Virus record (IMG/VR): IMGVR_UViG_3300044609_000656
Coordinates: 1 to 64,000 of that record
Length of the DNA: 64,000 nucleotides
Origin: a virus
Strand: one strand, 5' to 3'
A program made the translations under genes and the position numbers. The notes under the pieces were generated by a model. It was given only the letters and a program-made list of their open reading frames with translations. It was not told the DNA's origin and ran no database searches. Positions 40,601-48,834 of this stretch are shown piece by piece (within the stretch, counting starts at the first letter, position 1; each line of letters opens with the position of its first letter).

Positions 40601-41579
40601 AGTTGAAATTCATGGTAATGCAACAGAGTCTCTTACCAAAGGTAATTATACTGGTAGTGGATCTCTCTTTGGATTCTCTAGTGCAACAGAATCTAGAGTT
40701 GTTAATCCACCAGATAAAACAACTCTATTCACATTCACTGGTAATGCTAAAGAGAAGGATGTTAATAGTGAAGTTGGAAGAGGATCACTATTTACATATG
40801 TCTCCTTTACCGAGACAAAAGTTGTATCTGAGACATTCACAACTCTATTTAAATTCTCTGGAAAACTTTCTGAAAGAGTATCCCCTGCTCCTCATGTTGG
40901 AACAGGATCTCTCTTTGGATTCTCTAGCACAACAGAATCTAGAGTTGTTAATCCACCAGACGAAACACTTCTCTTCAAAATTACTGGTAAATTACAAGAA
41001 AGAGAAACAAATTCGGAAGTTGGATCTGGAACTCCTGGTCTGGATATCAATGGGTCTCTGGTCGAGAGATCTACATTCGCACATCTTGGTTCTGGTGGAC
41101 TCTTTGGATTCTCAAGCACAACAGAATCCAGAGTTGTTATTCCACCAAATCTTCAGAACCTATTTACTGTTCGCGGAACAGGCAAAGATTCTATCACTGT
41201 TCCACAAACTGGATCTGGCAGTATCTTTGGATTTGTTGGTGCATCCGAAAGCAAATCAAATACAGAAGTCAAGTATACTCTCTTCACGGTTACTGGAACC
41301 CCAATTGTCAGATTTATTGGTTCCAATGTTGGTGTTGGACAAATCAGAGTTGGTCTCAGCAACCCAGGAATTCCAGGAGATATTTCCAGAGGTATTACTG
41401 TCTTCCGCCTCAGAACATTCCCACAAGGACCAGTTGTTAAGTTTAGTGGAACTAAGGCAGAATCCTTTACTCCTGCACCTCATATTGCTGAAGGTCTCAT
41501 TGATATTCTGCCAGCAAATACTAAGTCAAGATACGTTGAATTTGAAAGACCACAACCTACTAGAATCGTAGTTATTTAA
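37614..41579 (+). CDS. Giant repeat virion protein, 1321 aa
   Basis: Two repeat families are interleaved. The first, about 14 copies, reads G-x-G-S-L-F-G-F then S-x-T-T-E-S (for example GTGSLFGFSSTTES), mostly followed by LF-x-I/F-x-G and an E-S/E-K turn. The second comes in four blocks with (D/E)-D-(Y/W/F)-G-x-I units (EDYGEI, DWGFL, EDYGLI). Nearly no Cys; all predicted beta. This looks like a fibre or whisker built of modules. A late box precedes it. Near-identical DNA copies at 40659-41149 could recombine and change length. Confidence 0.7.
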   Translation: MALFQYEGIGSLRSLGNKLSSQRAVYSYSQFSIVNYEELDYGSIVDAVIEAEDYGEITATIEQYYQIQDFGTITLDTARVPMGKFGIHLAANDSTTRISVGGVEFALYGRAITTVFFSPINRVFDFQGEAYNKISSSWLGRGNLSTVESEGIDVVSATPPASTLHLKISGEGVEQVIFNPQDRVFNFIGEAEEKRTYQYDQSDDIDFGSDDWGFLTEPVLRSEDYGLITDLQDIPVWDYSNIEDWGLITENTTTKVYGRSRFAGSAEEKFIFANYEGSVGNKQPRLLGTAKDYSTPKINGVGKISLEGTPRVQIRMHYKADGGWDFYPPRFRGGSLFGLSSATETSIVSESATAKLFSINSTTTFKAGRSEVGVSENDILVRGGAVYTVIFNQVDRVFTFRNVEINRRAYAYNESSIVNVEGIDYGYITDTVTLSEDYGFIGNQDLEFPWEVEDFGILDPRETRTPFGLARFYSFTSTPRSRTFIGNLEETHLLLRGSAKIYVLPKFTSKGDLINITSSTTDSRTNSEVGTGSLFGFDASTETTLVQPPIDYSQQRIFSFAGELVEKFGKGNYDASGTLFGYSSTTETRLVRDGFGELFNITGKLEEKSTFVEVGSGTLFGFDGAGESITFSYNEDSGFGACDGDDYGFISDISYDLIDYGAIGEYYQYNHEDYGNLYPDDCLEPQGKFKFHNGVDESRTNVYVGSGRIFGFTGAAESIGVESESVGIFRFAGNAAESTTPATEIGTGSLFSYVSFTETTAFTPGKVDPLFNISGGLVLSGINEQVSDLKFTAAWNGSGSLFKFSETDPSRTRIFIAEGTINISGRGFESTTPTTEIGSGSLFSYVSFTETKAVSESSKKVLFNFSGSATNIKARFAWQTTNESQLRILGNASVYVLPKHLGSGEIFIRSSGVRISPESFTPWIPAGSGSLFGYVGAAEAVGSNPPDNFTLFNVVGGVDTPLLTFSEEKFVQARFYGDNGNLVRFSLSGNPVGLQPVEIHGNATESLTKGNYTGSGSLFGFSSATESRVVNPPDKTTLFTFTGNAKEKDVNSEVGRGSLFTYVSFTETKVVSETFTTLFKFSGKLSERVSPAPHVGTGSLFGFSSTTESRVVNPPDETLLFKITGKLQERETNSEVGSGTPGLDINGSLVERSTFAHLGSGGLFGFSSTTESRVVIPPNLQNLFTVRGTGKDSITVPQTGSGSIFGFVGASESKSNTEVKYTLFTVTGTPIVRFIGSNVGVGQIRVGLSNPGIPGDISRGITVFRLRTFPQGPVVKFSGTKAESFTPAPHIAEGLIDILPANTKSRYVEFERPQPTRIVVI
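40659..41149 (+). repeat. Near-identical DNA repeats inside the 1321-aa gene
   Basis: A unit of about 55 nt encoding SLFGFSS-x-TESRVV-x-PP occurs at 40659-40714, 40905-40960 and 41098-41149 with only a few base differences. The high DNA identity, beyond what the protein motif needs, points to recent duplication or gene conversion. Confidence 0.7.
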
Positions 41580-41582
41580 ACT

Positions 41583-41590
41583 GATAAATA
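41583..41590 (+). promoter_or_regulatory. Late promoter box
   Basis: GATAAATA 30-37 nt before ATG 41620. Confidence 0.5.
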
Positions 41591-41619
41591 AAGATAAGTG
41601 CATTATTAACATCTCTTTA

Positions 41620-42078
41620 ATGTCTAATACCAAACGGGTACAATTACGTAAAGGGACAGAGCTTGAACATTCGTCATTTACTGGTGCATTAGCTGAAGTC
41701 ACATTCGATACTGATAAAGGTACAATTAGAGTTCATGATGGACTTACGTTATCTGGCACTGAAATCCAAAAATCTAGATTAACAACTCTTAATTCTAGTA
41801 ATAATGGAGATACATTAAGAACAAATATTAAATATTTTTCTGATACATCAAGCGGTCCTTTTTCGGTATACTTACCCACTCTCCGATTTGTTGGAGATAC
41901 TATTCATATAGCAGACTCCAAATACACTTGGAATCTAAATAATCTTACAGTAAATGCTCAAGGCAGTGACTTAATTAAGGACGGCACTGGGTTCATTGAT
42001 ACATTTTTAAACTGTGATTTGGCTGGTGCGTATGTTGAGTTAATTTGGGAAGGAACTTACTGGAGACTGTTCACATGA
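41620..42078 (+). CDS. Tail-fibre protein with Mtd-N-like head, 152 aa
   Basis: Residues 1-45, RVQLRKGTELEHSSF to TIRVHDG, match the short N-terminal trimer domain seen in the major tropism determinant and many phage fibres. The rest is beta-rich and ends ELIWEGTYWRLFT, a common fibre tip. The ATGA overlap couples it to the next gene. The role is inferred as a fibre or baseplate spike. Confidence 0.7.
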   Translation: MSNTKRVQLRKGTELEHSSFTGALAEVTFDTDKGTIRVHDGLTLSGTEIQKSRLTTLNSSNNGDTLRTNIKYFSDTSSGPFSVYLPTLRFVGDTIHIADSKYTWNLNNLTVNAQGSDLIKDGTGFIDTFLNCDLAGAYVELIWEGTYWRLFT

Positions 42079-42431
42079 ATCTAAGCAGAATGGATAATTC
42101 CACCAAATCGGTGGCACAATCAAATGATTTTATTGTCCATGCTCTTCGTAGAGATGAGGACGGTATGTTACGTTATACTAAGGTTGGTGCGGGAAGCACA
42201 GAAATTGGAGATTTTCATAGAACAGATGGAACTCAATATCCAGGGTTCCTAGATGGTGTTGATTATGTTGATGAAACTACAGAAGAGAAATCTTATAAGA
42301 ATCATCCGCATGATAAATACCAACAGTATAGGTTTGATTTTAGAAATCTAAACTATTTTATTGATGATGATGGATATTTAGTTGCCAGAATTAATGGCAG
42401 TTATGATCATGCAACTCAAGGACCTAAGTAA
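42075..42431 (+). CDS. Virion-associated protein, 118 aa
   Basis: Start ATG 42075, overlapping the previous stop; a TTG at 42045 is less likely. It is a soluble protein with many Asp, Tyr and His (GVDYVDETTEEKSY, DKYQQYRFD). No family recognised. It lies between fibre genes, so a late structural role is likely. Confidence 0.55.
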   Translation: MNLSRMDNSTKSVAQSNDFIVHALRRDEDGMLRYTKVGAGSTEIGDFHRTDGTQYPGFLDGVDYVDETTEEKSYKNHPHDKYQQYRFDFRNLNYFIDDDGYLVARINGSYDHATQGPK

Positions 42432-42449
42432 AAAAGGAATTTAAAAACG

Positions 42450-45400
42450 ATGGCTGATTTTAGATTAGGAAGACTAAAATTCAATTGGAGAAGCAATTGG
42501 GCTCCTAGCACCGCTTACGTCATTGATGATATCGTAAAATTTGGTGCTAATACCTACGTCTGTACTACCAATCATACTTCAACGGCAAGTGAAGTTAATT
42601 GGTATGCTACTGACGAATCATACTGGTCCTTACATGTTGAGGGAATCAGAAATGTAGGTTTATATAGTGGCGGAACGTTCTATAAAAAGAACGACGTTGT
42701 TCTTTTTGGTAACACACAATACCGTGTAACTGCTGGTATTGGAACAACTGCGGGGTTGGTGTTTGCTGGAATTGGAACTACTGGTCCAGCAAATCCAAAC
42801 GTTGTATCTTATGTCTCAGGATTTACTGGAGAAGGTAGTTGGGATGCTGGAACTTCATATGAAACTGGTGATGTTGTTATATTTTCTGGAAATTCATATG
42901 TTGCAATTACAACTACCACTCAAGGACAACAACCATCTCTAAAACTATTAACTGAGTGGGAACTATTATCTGAAGGTATTAATGCAGTTGGTTTGACAAC
43001 TTATGAGGCTGCAAGAACATATTATCAAGGAGAATTAGTAACTGTTGGTGGAGATACTTATAGATTATCAGCAACATCTACATTTAATGTACATCCAACT
43101 AAAGGTCTAACGACTGGTATTGGATCTACAGTTGTTGGAATTGCACAAACTGCTTGGGTTCTATTTAATAGTGGATTAAGATACGCTGGTACATATTCAA
43201 CTGCAACTGAGTATTACAAAAATGATGTTGTTGAATATGCATCATCTTCCTACGTTGGTATTGGATCCACTTCATATAGAAATATTACTCCAGGAACTAA
43301 CGCTGCCATTTGGGGTGCATTATCAATCGGAGATTCTAACGCCCTTCTAACAACTAAGGGTGATGTTCTCATTAGAGATGCATCTGCTCCTGCAAGACTT
43401 GGAATTGGTATGACCTTCCAATCTTTAGGTGTTGGTACAGATAGAGTTCCAACCTGGATGACCATTGGCGATTCTACTCGTATTTACTATGTTGACCCAG
43501 AACTTGGTTCTGATACTTATAATGGCAGTACTCCAGATATGTCATTTAGAACTCTGAAGTATGCATGTGATAATGCAAGTGCTATTACCAATATTACAAA
43601 TGTTGTTTATGATCATATTACAGGACTCACAACTATTACTGCACCATCTCACGGTATTCTCTATCCAAATATTACTGTTAGACTTGCAGATATTCAGTTT
43701 GAGTGTTTGAGTGGTGGTAGATCTTATAACGTTACTGGATTCCAGTATGATGCATCTTCTGGTGTTGGTACAGTAACAATTGGTGCTGGTGCAACTGGAA
43801 TTACGAATGGAACAAAGATTAGACTGAGAAATCTTGAATTTACTTGTACTGGTGGTTCTGGTATTACTACTACAATCTTCCCTGATGGAACAAGAGCACT
43901 TGGATATGACTATGTAGTTACTAATGTTATCAGTCCAACTTCATTCTCAATGAACGTTGGTGTATCAACAATTAATCACATTTATGTATCTGGTGGTACA
44001 TGTTTTGTTGGTGTTGATACAACGGTATTCCCAAGAAGTGTTCTTACCTCATATTATAATGTCATCGATGTTGTTAACAATAATACATTCACAGTTAACG
44101 CTGGTATTTCAACAATTGATCATGATTATGTAAGTGGTGGTCAAGTAATTAACCTCTCACCTGCTGTTGTTAAGCTTTCAGCATCTGAATTTGTGGAGCA
44201 ACTTCCAATTACAGTTCCACCATTCACTTCACTTGTAGGTTCTACCCTTAGATCTTCTAAGATTCGTCCTGCTTCTGGATTATCTACTGATGGTCTTACT
44301 CCAAATAATCGTCAGACAATGTTTAGGTTGTCTGATGCTACAACCGTTCAGGGTCTAAACGTTGATGGTTTAGTTGGATTTGATTATGACCCAAATAGAC
44401 CATACGAGTTGGCCGCAACAACCGTAAGAACTGGTATTGGTTCAACTGCTTGTGGTGTTTATTTTGCATTCAACCCCAACTCACCAATTCTGAATAAGTC
44501 TCCTTACGTTAAGGATTGTACTGCATTCGGTAATCCTCCAACTGATGGTGGTTCAGGTGGTGCTGGTGTTGGTGTATTCATTGATGGCAATGTCCATGCA
44601 TCAGGATTTAAGACAATGGTATTTGATGCCTTCACTAACGTTCTTAGTGATGGTGCTGGATTTATTCTTGATAATGATGCGGGTTCTGAAATCGTTTCTT
44701 CCTTCACCTACTATTGCCGTTGGGGTTATTATGCTGGTGGCGGTTCAAGAATTCGTTCCGTTGGTGGTAACAACTCTTATGGTGATTATGGTGTTATTGC
44801 TTCTGGATTCTCTACTGCTGAGACTGCAAGAACATTAAGAGTATTTGGTGACAAACTTTCTACTGTTGTTGGTACAGTCAGTGGTACTGTTGGTGTTGGT
44901 ATGACCATGAGAGGTGAAACTTCGGGTGCATACGCAACCTTTATTAACGATCAAATCTCTGCTGATGCAATTTACTTTAAGTATTATCCTGGATATGGTT
45001 CACCAAGTGCAGGTATTGGTACTACAAGTTTTATTCCTGGTGAGTGGATTAGCTTCATTGGTGCTGGAACAACTGGTGCTATTAGAGTTGCAACTGCTGC
45101 AAATGCTGTAGGTGGACAAAAGGGTGTTCTGGTTGAACTTGATCTTGCTGATGGTAGTAATCTTCCTATAGTTGGTGATGCTATTGGATTTACTACTACT
45201 CAAGTAGGAGTAGGTAGTGATTTGGTTAATGGTCTACCAAGATTCTATATTGTTAATAACGTAACTGGATTTACAACTTCTTATGTACAGCACAGAGGAT
45301 CTGTTGGTCTTCCACCTGTTACGTATTCGGGTAGAGTAACTGTAACGTTCTCACCTGAGAAGACTGTTCAGACATTTGACACTCGTGCAGGAGTTGGTAC

Positions 45401-46268
45401 TACTAGTACTGATGGTGGATCATTTACTGAAGTTAGAACAAGATTCTCTAACGCTCGTCTGACTGGTCACGACTTCCTCTCAATTGGTGTTGGTAACAAG
45501 ACTGAGACCAACTATCCAAATGTTAATGAAGCAAACGTACAGCAGGGTAGAGAGACCAATAACTTTGGTCCTGGTAGAGTATTCTTCGTCTCCACTGACC
45601 AAGGTGGTAACTTCCGTGTTGGTCAATTCTTCTCTGTTAACCAGTTAACTGGTGCTGCAACCCTGGATGCTAACGCATTCAACCTGTCAGGTCTGACAGA
45701 ACTGAGACTGGGTTCGCTGGGTGGTCAGATTGGTGAAGCAATTAATGAATTCTCATCTGACGAAACTATGAGCGGTAACTCTAATACCGCTTGTCCAACT
45801 GAATTTGCAGTTCGTGGATTCTTACTTAGAGATAAGATGGGTGTTGAGGCAATGGTTCCACCTAAAGGAACAACTGCTGAGAGACCTGTATCTCTAATCG
45901 AAGGACAGTTCAGATACAATAGTACTCTGAAGACTATGGAGTATTATAATGGAACTTCTTGGATTCCTACAGGTGAAGTAACTCCAACTGACGTAACTGG
46001 TAATCTTACTGCGGTATCTTGGGGACAGTATTTTGTAAATACTAATGGAGGAGCTGTTACTCTTACTCTCCCAGCATCACCTGCAGTTGGTGATAAGATT
46101 AGAGTTTATGATGTTGCTAAAACATTTGACACAAACAATCTTACTGTTGGAAGAAACGGTAAGTTAATTCAAGGTGATGCTGCAGACCTGACAGTTTCTA
46201 CAGAAGGAGCTGCATTTGAATTAGTCTTCTCTGGAAATACTTTTGGATGGAGAATCTTCACCGTCTAA
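42450..46268 (+). CDS. Tail fibre/adhesin-like protein, 1272 aa
   Basis: The N-terminus contains repeated chitin-binding-like modules of the type W-x-x-x-x-x-Y-x-x-x-D-I-V-x-F (APSTAYVIDDIVKFG, SYETGDVVIFSG, EYYKNDVVEYAS). Around 350 a pectin-lyase-like start appears (IYYVDPELGSDTYNGSTP, then FRTLKYACD), followed by a long beta-helix. The C-terminus has a fibre trimer head (GQFRYNSTLKTMEYYNGTSW) and a tip ending WRIFTV. This is a large receptor-binding fibre. No catalytic residues are claimed. Confidence 0.75.
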   Translation: MADFRLGRLKFNWRSNWAPSTAYVIDDIVKFGANTYVCTTNHTSTASEVNWYATDESYWSLHVEGIRNVGLYSGGTFYKKNDVVLFGNTQYRVTAGIGTTAGLVFAGIGTTGPANPNVVSYVSGFTGEGSWDAGTSYETGDVVIFSGNSYVAITTTTQGQQPSLKLLTEWELLSEGINAVGLTTYEAARTYYQGELVTVGGDTYRLSATSTFNVHPTKGLTTGIGSTVVGIAQTAWVLFNSGLRYAGTYSTATEYYKNDVVEYASSSYVGIGSTSYRNITPGTNAAIWGALSIGDSNALLTTKGDVLIRDASAPARLGIGMTFQSLGVGTDRVPTWMTIGDSTRIYYVDPELGSDTYNGSTPDMSFRTLKYACDNASAITNITNVVYDHITGLTTITAPSHGILYPNITVRLADIQFECLSGGRSYNVTGFQYDASSGVGTVTIGAGATGITNGTKIRLRNLEFTCTGGSGITTTIFPDGTRALGYDYVVTNVISPTSFSMNVGVSTINHIYVSGGTCFVGVDTTVFPRSVLTSYYNVIDVVNNNTFTVNAGISTIDHDYVSGGQVINLSPAVVKLSASEFVEQLPITVPPFTSLVGSTLRSSKIRPASGLSTDGLTPNNRQTMFRLSDATTVQGLNVDGLVGFDYDPNRPYELAATTVRTGIGSTACGVYFAFNPNSPILNKSPYVKDCTAFGNPPTDGGSGGAGVGVFIDGNVHASGFKTMVFDAFTNVLSDGAGFILDNDAGSEIVSSFTYYCRWGYYAGGGSRIRSVGGNNSYGDYGVIASGFSTAETARTLRVFGDKLSTVVGTVSGTVGVGMTMRGETSGAYATFINDQISADAIYFKYYPGYGSPSAGIGTTSFIPGEWISFIGAGTTGAIRVATAANAVGGQKGVLVELDLADGSNLPIVGDAIGFTTTQVGVGSDLVNGLPRFYIVNNVTGFTTSYVQHRGSVGLPPVTYSGRVTVTFSPEKTVQTFDTRAGVGTTSTDGGSFTEVRTRFSNARLTGHDFLSIGVGNKTETNYPNVNEANVQQGRETNNFGPGRVFFVSTDQGGNFRVGQFFSVNQLTGAATLDANAFNLSGLTELRLGSLGGQIGEAINEFSSDETMSGNSNTACPTEFAVRGFLLRDKMGVEAMVPPKGTTAERPVSLIEGQFRYNSTLKTMEYYNGTSWIPTGEVTPTDVTGNLTAVSWGQYFVNTNGGAVTLTLPASPAVGDKIRVYDVAKTFDTNNLTVGRNGKLIQGDAADLTVSTEGAAFELVFSGNTFGWRIFTV

Positions 46269-46275
46269 TGCTTCT

Positions 46276-46297
46276 GGGGGGCACTATGCCCCCCTTT
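46276..46297 (+). terminator. Terminator after the fibre gene
   Basis: GGGGGGCA (46276-46283), CTA, TGCCCCCC (46287-46294) and three Ts. A very stable 8-bp stem but a short T-run. Confidence 0.7.
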
Positions 46298-46304
46298 GTC
46301 AATA

Positions 46305-46312
46305 TATAAATA
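46305..46312 (+). promoter_or_regulatory. Late promoter box for the Cys-rich gene trio
   Basis: A perfect TATAAATA 20-27 nt before ATG 46332. Confidence 0.65.
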
Positions 46313-46331
46313 GTAACAAATGGTTTAAAAA

Positions 46332-47117
46332 ATGGCATCATACGGAAGTTACAAAAAAATAGTATCTGGTCAAATTGTTGATGGAACTGTTGCAACATCA
46401 GCTCTTCAATCTGGTGCTGGATATGCTTACAATGTCTTCCATGTATTTGGTCAACCAAATATGTGTTCTCCTGGATGTTGCTGTCTCTGGACGGTTCCTT
46501 CTGGAGTAAAAAGAGTTACCTTTGAACTTTGGGGTGCTGGTGGTAACGGACACGGTGCTTGTTCATGTAGTCGTTGTCATCACTATCAAGGTGCTGGCGG
46601 TGGATTTTATAATAGCAAAACAATTAGCGTAACTCCAGGTTGGACTTATACCATTTGTGCTGCTGGTGTTTATCCATGTTGTTCATTTGAATGTACCGCA
46701 TGTAATGGATGCTCATCTTATGTCAATGGTTGTAATTTAAGTAATTTTTGTGCCATTGGTGGTGATACTGGAAGAGCAGAGACTAACTGGCAAGAAGGTT
46801 GCTATTCCGACTGGCATTGCTGTGTCGCCCCACAAACTTTTGATGGGGATTTTGGAATGGGCAATCACAGAGGTCATTGGGGTGGATCTATCTTTTGCCA
46901 TTGTAATTACCACTGGACTTGTACAACTAATGCACCATTCCTTGCTGGAGGTAGTGGAACATCTCAAGCAATGGCTCTCTGCTGGATGCGTTGTGGATGT
47001 TGGAGAGTTCCATATGGCACTGGGGGACAAGGTGCTACGACTACTTATTGTGGAACTTCTTGTTGTGGACAAGGTGGAACTGGTGGTGCAGGTCTTGTAA
47101 AAATTACATACAGTTAA
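46332..47117 (+). CDS. Cysteine- and glycine-rich virion protein, copy 1
   Basis: 261 aa with about 27 Cys (about 10%), in clusters such as GCCCLW, CSCSRC and CWMRCGCW. The stretch WTVPSGVKRVTFELWGAGG is a glycine-rich fibre-type domain start, and the C-terminus is CGQGGTGGAGLVKITY. Cys positions are shared by the two next genes, so they are structural: disulfides once outside the cell, or metal binding. No signal peptide; late box upstream. A capsid- or fibre-decoration role is inferred. Confidence 0.65.
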   Translation: MASYGSYKKIVSGQIVDGTVATSALQSGAGYAYNVFHVFGQPNMCSPGCCCLWTVPSGVKRVTFELWGAGGNGHGACSCSRCHHYQGAGGGFYNSKTISVTPGWTYTICAAGVYPCCSFECTACNGCSSYVNGCNLSNFCAIGGDTGRAETNWQEGCYSDWHCCVAPQTFDGDFGMGNHRGHWGGSIFCHCNYHWTCTTNAPFLAGGSGTSQAMALCWMRCGCWRVPYGTGGQGATTTYCGTSCCGQGGTGGAGLVKITYS

Positions 47118-47121
47118 AAAA

Positions 47122-47916
47122 ATGGCAACATACTCAAGCTACAAAAAAATTAGTTCAGAATCTCTTACTACTGCTTCAGTGGATGCTGCTGACTTTTCCT
47201 CGCCACTCAACACTGCATATGGAGTTAAATGGTTTTTTGGGAATCCAGGGGCATGTTCTAGTGGATGTTGTTGCCTTTGGACAGTTCCTTCTGGAGTAAA
47301 GAAACTTCACATTCAATTGTGGGGTTCTGGTGGTAATGGTGGAGGTTCATGCTCATGTAATAGATGCCAACACGCAATGGGTGCTGCTGGTGGATATTAT
47401 AATGTAAAAACCATTAATACTGCTCCAGGATGTCAATATACTGTTTGTGCTGGTGGTGTATATCCATGTTATTCAATAGAATGTCGCGCATGTTTTGGGT
47501 GTTCATCGTATGTAAATGGGTATAATTTGAGTAATTTTTGTGCCATTGGTGGTCATGATGGTTATTCAAATGATAACTGGCCTGCGTTATGTAACTCGGA
47601 AAATTATTGCTGCAGACAACCTGGAGATGATGGAGGAGATTGGTATCAGCCCACGCAATCTGGAAATTTCAGTGGAGGAGAGTTTGTTTATGATAGGGGA
47701 TTCTGCCATTGTTACAATTATGCCTGGTATGCGAGTGGAGCAGCCCTAATCGGCACAAACGTAACAATGTCTCTTAGAGAATGTTGGATTCGTTGTGGTT
47801 GTTGGACAGTTCCTTATGGTAATGGGGGTCAGAATGGACACAGCACTTACTGTGGTGGTAACTGTGGGCAAGGTGGCACAGGTGGTCCAGGTCTTGTTAA
47901 AATTACCTATTTTTAA
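47122..47916 (+). CDS. Cysteine- and glycine-rich virion protein, copy 2
   Basis: 264 aa with about 24 Cys, 4 nt after copy 1. It shares GCCCLWTVPSGVKKLHIQLW, SCSCNRC, NLSNFCAIGG and CWIRCGCWTVPYGNGGQ with its neighbours but has diverged in the middle (DDGGDWYQPTQSGN). The pattern of kept Cys and changed loops suggests selection on surface loops. Confidence 0.65.
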   Translation: MATYSSYKKISSESLTTASVDAADFSSPLNTAYGVKWFFGNPGACSSGCCCLWTVPSGVKKLHIQLWGSGGNGGGSCSCNRCQHAMGAAGGYYNVKTINTAPGCQYTVCAGGVYPCYSIECRACFGCSSYVNGYNLSNFCAIGGHDGYSNDNWPALCNSENYCCRQPGDDGGDWYQPTQSGNFSGGEFVYDRGFCHCYNYAWYASGAALIGTNVTMSLRECWIRCGCWTVPYGNGGQNGHSTYCGGNCGQGGTGGPGLVKITYF

Positions 47917-47935
47917 AGAAGGAGAATAAATCACA

Positions 47936-48724
47936 ATGGCAACTTATGCTAGTTACAAAAAAATTGATGGAGCATCAATTCCAGATAACACAATAACTCC
48001 TTCTGCACTTAATCCAACTGGATTAGATACTTGGTGCGTTAAATGGTTTCATGGTGCTCCAGGATCTACTTCTAGTGGATGCTGCTGTCTTTGGACAGTT
48101 CCCACTAACGTAAGAAGAGTTACTTTTGAGCTTTGGGGTTCTGGTGGCAATGGATCAGGTGCCTGCTCTTGCAGCAGATGTCACATATACGCTGGTGCTC
48201 AGGGAGGATACTATAATACAAAAACGATTGATGTATGTCCAGGTTGGACTTATACAATTTGTGCTGGTGGTGTTTATCCATGTTGTTCATTTGAGACTAC
48301 TGCATGTGCTGGTTGTGCTTCCTTTGTGAATGGTTGTAATTTAAGTAATTTTTGTGCTATTGGCGGAGAGTATGGATTTGCTGAAAATAATTGGTCATTA
48401 GCTTGTTATTCTACTAACGGTAGGTGTTGCATGTCTCCTGGTGCTATGGGAGGTGATTTTGGAATGGGAAATCACCAATCAATTTATTGGAGACCAAAAG
48501 GTTGGGCATGTCATTGTCACGGAAAGTATAGCATTCCATCTGCAGCACCATTTATTGGAACAAATGTAATGCAAGTTAATAACTTTTGCTGGATGCGTTG
48601 TGGATGTTGGACTGTTCCATATGGACATGGTGGACAGAATGGAATGACTAATTATTGTGGATCTTCTTGTTGTGGACAAGGTGGAACTGGTGGACCAGGA
48701 CTTGTTAAAATTACTTTTGTGTAG
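47936..48724 (+). CDS. Cysteine- and glycine-rich virion protein, copy 3
   Basis: 262 aa with about 26 Cys. A GAAGGAG ribosome site (47918-47924) lies upstream. Closer to copy 1 than to copy 2 (TFELWGSGGNGSGACSCSRC; GDFGMGNH shared with copy 1). It ends CGQGGTGGPGLVKITF. It completes the tandem trio and ends before a terminator. Confidence 0.65.
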   Translation: MATYASYKKIDGASIPDNTITPSALNPTGLDTWCVKWFHGAPGSTSSGCCCLWTVPTNVRRVTFELWGSGGNGSGACSCSRCHIYAGAQGGYYNTKTIDVCPGWTYTICAGGVYPCCSFETTACAGCASFVNGCNLSNFCAIGGEYGFAENNWSLACYSTNGRCCMSPGAMGGDFGMGNHQSIYWRPKGWACHCHGKYSIPSAAPFIGTNVMQVNNFCWMRCGCWTVPYGHGGQNGMTNYCGSSCCGQGGTGGPGLVKITFV

Positions 48725-48761
48725 TATAATAAATATATCCGTGTGAAGGAAGTTTTATTGG

Positions 48762-48786
48762 GGTATGGGAAACCATACCTTTTTTT
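48762..48786 (+). terminator. Terminator after the Cys-rich trio
   Basis: GGTATGG (48762-48768), loop GAAA, CCATACC (48773-48779) and seven Ts. An AATAAATA late-type box lies just before it at 48728-48735 and would give only a tiny RNA. Confidence 0.9.
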
Positions 48787-48788
48787 AT

Positions 48789-48796
48789 TATAAATA
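48789..48796 (+). promoter_or_regulatory. Late promoter box
   Basis: A perfect TATAAATA starting 3 nt after the terminator T-run and about 40 nt before ATG 48835. Confidence 0.65.
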
Positions 48797-48834
48797 TTAA
48801 CGAGGGAGAAAACCTGAACAAAACAGAAACTATT

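Noticed and set aside
39934-41571. 545-aa alternative forward frame inside the 1321-aa repeat gene
   Set aside because: The Leu/Gln-rich product repeats in step with the sense repeats and has no ribosome site. It is a shadow created by repeat codons.
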